Shown here piece after piece: positions 23,137 to 29,000 of a stretch of DNA of 32,125 bases (the first letter of the stretch is position 1; each line of letters starts with the position of its first letter). Where the stretch lies: NCBI GenBank assembly GCA_949063825.1, contig CARSRA010000006.1:1-32125 (forward strand), read 5' to 3'. Made by a program: the position numbers and the translations under genes. Under the pieces are notes generated by a model. It worked only from the letters and a program-made list of their open reading frames with translations. It did no database searches and was not told the origin of the DNA. This stretch comes from an uncultured Candidatus Saccharibacteria bacterium (GTDB lineage Bacteria > Patescibacteriota > Saccharimonadia > Saccharimonadales > Saccharimonadaceae).

Positions 23137-23165
23137 ATTGTTGTAAAAAATACAACAATTTTTAA
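23137..23165 (+). terminator. intrinsic terminator of trmD
   Basis: A perfect 8-bp stem (TTGTTGTA 23138-23145 with TACAACAA 23151-23158), an A5 loop, then ATTTTTA. It lies 28 nt after the trmD stop. Confidence 0.82.
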
Positions 23166-23204
23166 TACATTCTTGTGTTTTCGGCAATTTTAGCATAAAT
23201 ACTA

Positions 23205-23233
23205 TTGACTTTTTTGATAATGTGTGATACAAT
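23205..23233 (+). promoter_or_regulatory. strong promoter of the surface-protein gene
   Basis: TTGACT (23205-23210), a 17-nt spacer and TACAAT (23228-23233) with TGTG before the -10. The 33 bases around it differ from the promoter at 6045 in only a few positions. It points into a leader of about 330 nt. Confidence 0.78.
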
Positions 23234-23240
23234 CAAGATG

Positions 23241-23569
23241 TTAAGCATAGATTTAAATTTGATGCTTAAAGAATATTACCATTAGTAGTTCTCAATAATT
23301 CACTCTAGAATGATTATTGCGCAAATCTCTTCTTGAGCCATCGTTCGGATCTCATTCCTTCGGGGCTATGCTTCGTAGGGATCGTCTAGAACATGAACTT
23401 CTGGTTATGTTTATTCGAGCAGATGAAACATGTCTTGCTCGTTCGTTTAGCGAACAAGTAAACCGTTGAAGATGGTTAGGGCTTTGTTTTGGTGTTGATT
23501 TATGCAAGAGGAGATAGCGCAATAGTCAAGAGGCTCACTGGAGCCAAAAACAAAAAAGGAGTGAAAAAT
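23241..23569 (+). promoter_or_regulatory. long structured 5' leader, possible cis-regulatory RNA
   Basis: The ~330 nt between promoter and start codon hold a series of hairpins. These are TTAAGCAT/ATGCTTAA (23241-23269, perfect 8 bp), CAATAAT/ATTATTG (23293-23319) and a 13-bp stem with one mismatch and G-U pairs closing on TAT (about 23354-23382). GTTCG/CGAAC follows (23441-23455), then GGCTC/GAGCC with an ACTG loop (23532-23545). The last one stands just before the ribosome site AGGAG. I recognise no known riboswitch or T-box motif. It could set mRNA stability, sense a ligand or temperature, or be processed into a separate RNA. Confidence 0.5.
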
Positions 23570-24937
23570 ATGAGAGAGTACAAAAAGGGGTTATTTAAGT
23601 TACTTGTTGTTTTAGTCTTGGGATTGTTTTGGGGTGCTTTAACGCATAGTACGCCTGTCAGGGCGACGAATTTAGGGGAACAGTCCAAAGATTCGTCCGA
23701 GCAGCCTGAAATTGCAATTCCACGTTTGAATTCTGATACGGAGGGTTTCTTGGTTGGCGACGAAAAATATTTCATGCGGGCTATCAAAGTCCATCCTGTC
23801 AAAGACCAGGATGAAGAAGATTTTGTTTCGCCTGGCGAAGTAATTGAAGTAACGGATGCAGTTGGCGGTACTGACTATCGGATCGATGTTTACATCGTTA
23901 ACGATACGCCTGGTACTGTAGCAAAAGACGTAAAGGTTAGGATCGTACGTAGCAAAGTAGAGAATAGCGAAGAGCAAACACTCTCCGCTGTGATAACATC
24001 ATCGAATACGGAAGAGTATTGCTACATCAGTAGCCTGACTTTTAAATCTGCCGATCATCACAATATCTCATTGTCTACTGTTCTTGCAGCAAGCAAATTC
24101 AGCATTGGCGATGGGGAAGATCATGCACAAGATATTTCGGGCAGTGATTTAGAGGTTCTTGGTTCTATTGACTCCCAGGGTAGAGGTTTTACCTTGGAAA
24201 AAGTCAGTGAGCCAGGCAAGAATAATGATGGCTTGACTGATAAAGACACTAAAGGGTCCGGTATATTTGTTGGTGAAAATTCCAACGGAGAGGTTAAATA
24301 TGGGTATGAAAATATCCAGGTCGTGCGCTTCAATATCCACGTTTCTACCGAGAGGTATTATTCTTGCAAAACGGAAGTGCGTCCGACAGTTCTACTTGAC
24401 CGAGCGAAGGTGACCCTTGCCTATACTAACGAGGACAGAGAGGAACATAAGGATGTCAAAATGATGTATTGTAATTTTGGCGACGAACTATTCGAAGTGA
24501 TCTCTGATACAATTACGTTGACTGATGATGCGCATCCTGACGGCGTAAAGCTCAAGAACGAGGAAGATTCGCAATCTGGAGTATTCTTTTTAAGTACCTT
24601 GGGATGTTATGATCCTGGCGAGCAGGCGGTTGTCACTTTTACGATCAGACCGAAAAAAGGCTTGAAATCAAAAAATGATTATGGCAAATTTTTGGGTATC
24701 TTTCGCGTTGGCGAGACGGAAGCTCGGGCTAATTTTTGCTTCCGGGTAAATAGTGGCACCATCACTGAAGTCGAAGATGTGGGTGGCCCGCTCGCTACTC
24801 AGTATCGGACCTATCTTGATAAATGCGATGCGATTCTGTTGTCGATTTTGGTAGTATCGACGACAGGATTCGTCTTGACACTAAGAAAGATAATTAAAGT
24901 GAAAAAGCGTGAAGAGGCAGAAGATAGCGAAGAGTAA
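23570..24937 (+). CDS. secreted surface protein with C-terminal membrane anchor, unknown function
   Basis: 455 residues. A signal peptide covers about 1-33 (basic start, hydrophobic core, VRA before the mature chain). The mature part is acidic and beta-rich. TDYRIDVYIVNDTPGTVAKDV resembles the Ig-like DUF11/CARDB repeats of bacterial surface proteins, and a related pattern occurs near DPGEQAVVTFTIRP; this is a resemblance only. Near the end, residues about 421-440 are a membrane helix followed by a charged cytoplasmic tail (KVKKREEAEDSEE), so the protein is held at the cell surface without an LPXTG motif. Five Cys residues in the ectodomain could form disulfides. ATG 23570 has AGGAG 8 nt before it. 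The longer frame from 23489 runs through the leader hairpins and is rejected. Strong promoter, structured leader and own terminator make it a separately controlled unit. Confidence 0.8.
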   Translation: MREYKKGLFKLLVVLVLGLFWGALTHSTPVRATNLGEQSKDSSEQPEIAIPRLNSDTEGFLVGDEKYFMRAIKVHPVKDQDEEDFVSPGEVIEVTDAVGGTDYRIDVYIVNDTPGTVAKDVKVRIVRSKVENSEEQTLSAVITSSNTEEYCYISSLTFKSADHHNISLSTVLAASKFSIGDGEDHAQDISGSDLEVLGSIDSQGRGFTLEKVSEPGKNNDGLTDKDTKGSGIFVGENSNGEVKYGYENIQVVRFNIHVSTERYYSCKTEVRPTVLLDRAKVTLAYTNEDREEHKDVKMMYCNFGDELFEVISDTITLTDDAHPDGVKLKNEEDSQSGVFFLSTLGCYDPGEQAVVTFTIRPKKGLKSKNDYGKFLGIFRVGETEARANFCFRVNSGTITEVEDVGGPLATQYRTYLDKCDAILLSILVVSTTGFVLTLRKIIKVKKREEAEDSEE

Positions 24938-24976
24938 TGATGACGATAGTATAAAGAGAACTGCTAATTTATTTTG

Positions 24977-25006
24977 GGAGGCGAGGAAACTTGCCTCCTC
25001 TTTTTA
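24977..25006 (+). terminator. intrinsic terminator with GAAA tetraloop
   Basis: GGAGGCGAG (24977-24985) pairs with CTTGCCTCC (24990-24998), including one G-U pair, around a GAAA loop. TCTTTTT follows. It ends the surface-protein transcript. Confidence 0.88.
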
Positions 25007-25039
25007 TTGTAAACAATCAATAACGCGGTGTTTTGGCCC

Positions 25040-25050
25040 TGTGCTATAAT
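25040..25050 (+). promoter_or_regulatory. extended -10 promoter of recG
   Basis: TGTGC-TATAAT (box at 25045-25050), 7 nt before ATG 25058. No convincing -35 is visible. It is the same 11-mer as at dnaE and at the 7509 gene. Confidence 0.75.
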
Positions 25051-25057
25051 ATCTAGC

Positions 25058-27127
25058 ATGGACATGCAAGCGCCGATCGAGGAGGTAAAGGGAGTTGGTC
25101 CGAAGACCGCCGAGCTTCTGAAACGGGTGAATTTAAAAACTGTGGGTGATTTACTGTATTGCTTGCCACGAATTTATGAAAACTATCAAACTACGGTAGC
25201 GATCGAGGATCTGAAGCCAGGGAAAGTGATCGTAAAGGGCAGAATCAGTGATCTAAGGGTGATGCGTACTTCTCGGAGACAGCTGACGATCACCGAGGGG
25301 ACAATCAGTGACGATACGGGGTCACTGAGGACAGTTTGGTTTAATCAGCCTTATCGTGCGAAACAATTTGATGCCAAACGTGAGTATTATTTTACCGGGA
25401 AATATGAGTTAAAAAATGGCCGTTACGTCCTGCAGAGTCCATCAGCGCAACTAGTTCAAGATGTAGAAAAAGATGGCGAAGCGGCTGGGTTTCAACCAAT
25501 TTATGGTCAAAAAAGTACAATTAAGCCACAATTATTCCAAAAAATTATCAATGGAATGCGTGATCAATTTGCTGAGATCCCAGATTTATTGCCGTTTACC
25601 GAACATGTGCCGAAATATATCAGCCCGGGTGCGCGTTCAGAAGCGCTGTATTTGTCACATTTTCCGGAAGATCCAGCGGATGCGGAAGCGGGGCGTCGAT
25701 ATTTGGCTTATGAAGAGATTTTTGAATTAATTTTGGCAGCCAAGCTTAACAAGCTGGAAACTTTGCGGTTAAATGCTATGCCATTGAAATTTGAGCAAAA
25801 ATTAACTCAAACGATCGTAAAAAGCCTGCCATTTCAGTTAACCGGTGCACAGCGTAAGGCGACTTGGGAAATTTTACAAGAACTCGGCAGCAAGAAGCCG
25901 ATGAATCGCATGCTGCAGGGAGACGTAGGCTCTGGTAAGACTATCGTGGCGGCGATTGCGACTGCACAGGCGGCAGCAAGTGGCGCACAGACGGCCTTGC
26001 TCGCGCCAACGGCGATTCTCGCGAATCAGCATTTCGAAAGTTTTGTGAAATTATTTCAGGGTTTGCAAAAGCAAAATCCGGGTATGAAGTTACCGAGTAT
26101 TGCGCTTTTGACTGGCGCAACGAAGTGCAAAAATCAGCTCAAAAAACAGATTCGGACAGGTGAAATTGATCTAGTGATTGGTACGCATGCGCTTTTGACT
26201 GATAGCACACAGTTCCATCGACTAGGGTTCTGTATTATTGATGAGCAGCATCGCTTTGGGGTTGGCCAACGCCAAAAGTTACTATTAAAATCGCCCGAGC
26301 ACACCGCTCCGCATCTGCTTTCGATGACGGCGACACCGATACCGCGTTCACTCCAGTTAACAGTTTTTGGCGACTTGGACGTTTCACTTTTGAACGAGCT
26401 ACCTCCGGGTCGTCAGCCAATTGTGACTAAGATTTTGCCAGAATTAGCCCAAGCCGACGACCTCTACCCGGCGATGCGAGAGTTGCTACGTAAAAATCAA
26501 CAGATTTACTGGATTTGCCAGTTGATTGAGGATAAGAATCAGAGTCAAGCTACGCCAGTCAAGCGTCAAGCGAAGAAATTGGCGGAGATTTTTTCGAATT
26601 ATCAAGTCGGGATGCTACATGGTAAGATGCCGGTCGAGGAGAAGGATCAAATTATGGACGATTTTGCGGAGGGAAAGATTGACATCTTAGTATCTACTAC
26701 GGTGGTTGAAGTGGGTGTAAACGTGCCAAATGCCAATATGATCGTGATCCAGGATGCCGAAAATTATGGTTTAGCCCAGTTACATCAGCTACGAGGACGA
26801 GTCGGGCGCGGTGATCAGCCGGCGCAATGTTTTTTGCTCACTACGAGTGAGGGGCGTCCCTCAAAGCGTCTTAAAGAAATGGAAAAGTCAACCGATGGTT
26901 TTTATCTCGCCGAGGTAGACTTGAAATTACGTGGTCCGGGTGAGATTTATGGGGCTATGCAGCATGGTGAACTCAACCTTCAGGTGGCAAATTTGTCGGA
27001 TACAGAGACGATTACAGCTGCCAGTCGCCATGCGGCTGAATTTGCTAAGCATCCGGAGGATATGGTAAAATATCCAGAGCTGGCAATGCGGATTCGCAAA
27101 TATCAACAACTAACTACTCTTAATTAA
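25058..27127 (+). CDS. recG: ATP-dependent DNA helicase RecG
   Basis: Branch-migrating helicase that remodels stalled forks and junctions, 689 residues. The wedge begins with a helix-hairpin-helix-like VKGVGPKTAELLKRVNL and an OB fold (VIVKGRISDLRVM). The motor has Walker A GDVGSGKT (288-295), the RecG-specific DEQHRFG box (from 395), TATPIPRS, and the QLRGRVGRG motif VI, then the C-terminal GPGEIYG segment. All helicase motifs look intact. Start: ATG 25058, because the longer frame from 25028 would translate the promoter box. It heads a probable run of genes through rsmD, with 5- and 9-nt gaps. Confidence 0.96.
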   Translation: MDMQAPIEEVKGVGPKTAELLKRVNLKTVGDLLYCLPRIYENYQTTVAIEDLKPGKVIVKGRISDLRVMRTSRRQLTITEGTISDDTGSLRTVWFNQPYRAKQFDAKREYYFTGKYELKNGRYVLQSPSAQLVQDVEKDGEAAGFQPIYGQKSTIKPQLFQKIINGMRDQFAEIPDLLPFTEHVPKYISPGARSEALYLSHFPEDPADAEAGRRYLAYEEIFELILAAKLNKLETLRLNAMPLKFEQKLTQTIVKSLPFQLTGAQRKATWEILQELGSKKPMNRMLQGDVGSGKTIVAAIATAQAAASGAQTALLAPTAILANQHFESFVKLFQGLQKQNPGMKLPSIALLTGATKCKNQLKKQIRTGEIDLVIGTHALLTDSTQFHRLGFCIIDEQHRFGVGQRQKLLLKSPEHTAPHLLSMTATPIPRSLQLTVFGDLDVSLLNELPPGRQPIVTKILPELAQADDLYPAMRELLRKNQQIYWICQLIEDKNQSQATPVKRQAKKLAEIFSNYQVGMLHGKMPVEEKDQIMDDFAEGKIDILVSTTVVEVGVNVPNANMIVIQDAENYGLAQLHQLRGRVGRGDQPAQCFLLTTSEGRPSKRLKEMEKSTDGFYLAEVDLKLRGPGEIYGAMQHGELNLQVANLSDTETITAASRHAAEFAKHPEDMVKYPELAMRIRKYQQLTTLN

Positions 27128-27132
27128 TCAAT

Positions 27133-27951
27133 ATGTATTCGACCACAACTTTAGTCAAGAACTCACGTTTCAATGGGCGTTATATTGGTACGCATCAGCG
27201 GATTGATTTAGCTGCGCACCATGTTTTGGTCGAGGCAATCACAAAACAGGAATACTTTCCTACCGGCAAAGAAATTATCTATTTTGAGGGGACTCGCGGG
27301 CCAGATGGCTTAAAGCGTAAGAGTCCGGGTGAGGATGAACCCTCGCATATCTGGTCAGATAGTCCAGATGGCCGGGATGTAAAAAAGCTAATCTATGATT
27401 ATAGGCATAATTTAGTCGCAGCATTGAGGGTTGACGATCGTGAAAAGGCAGCCCGCGAAGCAGCCTGGATGGCGCATATGGTAACGGATGCCCTCACTCC
27501 GGCACATCATTACCCACTTGGCGAAGAGAAAAAACGCTTGATGACTGGCGATGAAATGATGACGGTCTTTGGTGCGCCGATGAAGGGCTTAATGAAAGGT
27601 CGTAATTGGCGTGAGACATGGAAAAATAATTGGCAGTATTGGGGGTTTTCGGGTGGCATGTCGCAGCATATTTCCTATGAGTACGGTGTACTTATGTTGG
27701 TGGCATCAATACCGATTAAGAAATTAATCCCTAAGGTCAATATAGAAAAATTCCGACAAGTAGATTTTGAAGAAGAATTTTTGCATGCCATAGAGAAAAT
27801 GAAAAGTCTGCAAATTTACGAGGATTTTGTTGCTAAAGGCTGGACAGTAGGCTTAGTTTATAAGACTCGCGATCAGTTGCTCCCGATGATTATTGAGATG
27901 GTGGCGCTTGGCTGGTATTCGGCTCTGCAGGAAAGCCAGCGCAAAGGATAA
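27133..27951 (+). CDS. zinc-dependent phospholipase C / P1-nuclease fold-like protein
   Basis: 272 residues, all-helical in character, no signal peptide seen. Several His and Asp positions suggest a metal site: His21 (GTHQRIDLAAHH), His72 and Trp74, His92, then MAHMVTDALTPAHHYP. There His115, Asp119 and His125 have the 4- and 6-residue steps of His118, Asp122 and His128 of Bacillus cereus zinc phospholipase C, as I remember that enzyme. This family cuts phospholipids or single-stranded nucleic acid outside the cell in most members, while this copy appears cytoplasmic. It follows recG by 5 nt with no clear ribosome site and precedes rsmD by 9 nt. Function is not assigned beyond the fold-level guess. 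Confidence 0.55.
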   Translation: MYSTTTLVKNSRFNGRYIGTHQRIDLAAHHVLVEAITKQEYFPTGKEIIYFEGTRGPDGLKRKSPGEDEPSHIWSDSPDGRDVKKLIYDYRHNLVAALRVDDREKAAREAAWMAHMVTDALTPAHHYPLGEEKKRLMTGDEMMTVFGAPMKGLMKGRNWRETWKNNWQYWGFSGGMSQHISYEYGVLMLVASIPIKKLIPKVNIEKFRQVDFEEEFLHAIEKMKSLQIYEDFVAKGWTVGLVYKTRDQLLPMIIEMVALGWYSALQESQRKG

Positions 27952-27960
27952 TCGTGGGTT

Positions 27961-28578
27961 ATGTCCAAGTTAGAATATTATAGGGATAGTAAACATGGGC
28001 TTGATCAGCGAAAGATTCGCGATCAAAGTACTAAATTAAGGGTCATTTCTGGAAAATTCAAAGGGCAGCGATTGGCTAGTCCAGGCGTTTCGGAGACTCA
28101 CCCGATGGGGGCACGCGAAAAAATAGCCCTATTTAATATGGTGGAGGTGGCGGACAAAAGCGTGCTTGATGTATTTGCGGGTTCAGGCGCGCTTGGCATC
28201 GAAGCTCTTAGTCGTGGCGCTATGGATGTGGTATTTGTTGAGAATGCTGCGTCGGCTGTACGAGCAATTCGGCATAATTTGATATCCTTAGCGGAGCATG
28301 ATAGCGAAATTATGGCAAAAACGCGGATTTATATGCAAAAAATGGCGAATTTTATTCAAGAATTTGCTGGAGAACGGGAATTTGGAGTTATTTTAGCTGA
28401 TCCCCCTTATGATAAGATTAATCCTAGGGAGCTTCAGGAGCTGGTCAAGTTAATGGCGCGTGGTGGGGTATTAATGCTATCCTCCCCAGCCAAAGAAGAG
28501 CCTCTAGAGCTCGTAGGAGCGAAATTACGCACGAGTAGGGTCTATGCGGCGGCTAGATTGACAATATATGAACGCTGA
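27961..28578 (+). CDS. rsmD: RsmD-family RNA (guanine-N2) methyltransferase
   Basis: Probable 16S rRNA G966 methyltransferase, 205 residues. LRVISGKFKGQRLASP opens the family core. SAM-binding motif I is LDVFAGSGALGIEALSRGA (about 69-87) and the catalytic DPPY is at 147-150. The usual RPTTDRVREALFN segment is altered to HPMGAREKIALFN, a visible deviation in the substrate-facing helix. About 20 extra residues precede the core. The TGA stop is part of a 9-bp hairpin (28570-28594). It is the last member of the recG group, with a new promoter starting 24 nt later. Confidence 0.88.
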   Translation: MSKLEYYRDSKHGLDQRKIRDQSTKLRVISGKFKGQRLASPGVSETHPMGAREKIALFNMVEVADKSVLDVFAGSGALGIEALSRGAMDVVFVENAASAVRAIRHNLISLAEHDSEIMAKTRIYMQKMANFIQEFAGEREFGVILADPPYDKINPRELQELVKLMARGGVLMLSSPAKEEPLELVGAKLRTSRVYAAARLTIYER

Positions 28579-28594
28579 GCCTAGTTCAGCGTTC
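28570..28594 (+). other. perfect hairpin over the rsmD stop codon
   Basis: GAACGCTGA (28570-28578) pairs exactly with TCAGCGTTC (28586-28594) around a 7-nt loop. No T run follows, so it is not a standard terminator. It may protect the mRNA 3' end or act as an inverted-repeat operator just before the next promoter. Confidence 0.55.
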
Positions 28595-28601
28595 TCCGTG
28601 G

Positions 28602-28630
28602 TTGTCAGAAGCGTTTAGGTTCAGTATAAT
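28602..28630 (+). promoter_or_regulatory. promoter of the small membrane protein / Clp operon
   Basis: TTGTCA (28602-28607), a 17-nt spacer and TATAAT (28625-28630); ATG 28638 follows after 7 nt. The TTG that opens the long reading of this frame is the -35 box itself. Confidence 0.7.
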
Positions 28631-28637
28631 GAAGTTT

Positions 28638-29000
28638 ATGATTATTTTTGATCTACTTGGCTGGTGGTATCTAGAGGGGTGGCGCGGTTTTGGTCGGACT
28701 TTGATCGAAAAAATGCGTGGAGCGCTCAGTTTTTTCTCGTTGGGGGCGTTAATGCGTACACTTTTTGCGCCTTTTCGTCAAATTTCCGCGAATGAAAGCG
28801 GCGCAATGCTACAAGTTTTTTTAGATCGTTTGATTTCGCGTCTAGTCGGAGCGGTAGTACGGATTTTACTGATGCTGGTAGGGGTTTTGGTCTTTTGTTT
28901 TGAAGCGGTTTTGAGCGCTCTATTAATGCTGGCTTGGCCGCTGCTACCGATCCTGCCAGTGGCCTGTGTTATATTGGCGATTATGGGGGTGAGTTTATGA
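28638..29000 (+). CDS. small hydrophobic membrane protein upstream of Clp-like ATPase
   Basis: 120 residues, unknown. An aromatic N-terminal part (FDLLGWWYLEGWRGFG) and a basic amphipathic region (KMRGALSFFSLGALMRTLF) lead into a long hydrophobic C-terminal half (about 65-118) that can form two membrane helices. Its stop overlaps the start of the Clp-like gene (ATGA at 28997-29000), so the two are translationally coupled and probably act together. One idea is that it anchors or feeds the AAA+ protein. The start is ATG 28638: the upstream TTG at 28602 and ATG at 28629 fall inside the promoter. The message is probably leaderless. Confidence 0.72.
   Translation: MIIFDLLGWWYLEGWRGFGRTLIEKMRGALSFFSLGALMRTLFAPFRQISANESGAMLQVFLDRLISRLVGAVVRILLMLVGVLVFCFEAVLSALLMLAWPLLPILPVACVILAIMGVSL

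Noticed and set aside
23489..23569. Extended start of the surface protein.
   Set aside because: It lacks a ribosome site, runs through leader hairpins and would bury the signal peptide; ATG 23570 has AGGAG and an immediate signal peptide.
25028..25057. Longer recG start at 25028.
   Set aside because: The extra codons cover the TGTGCTATAAT promoter; ATG 25058 lies at the same -10 spacing as other genes here.
28602..28637. TTG start at 28602 and ATG at 28629 for the small membrane protein.
   Set aside because: TTGTCA is the -35 box and ATG 28629 overlaps TATAAT; neither can be within the mRNA.
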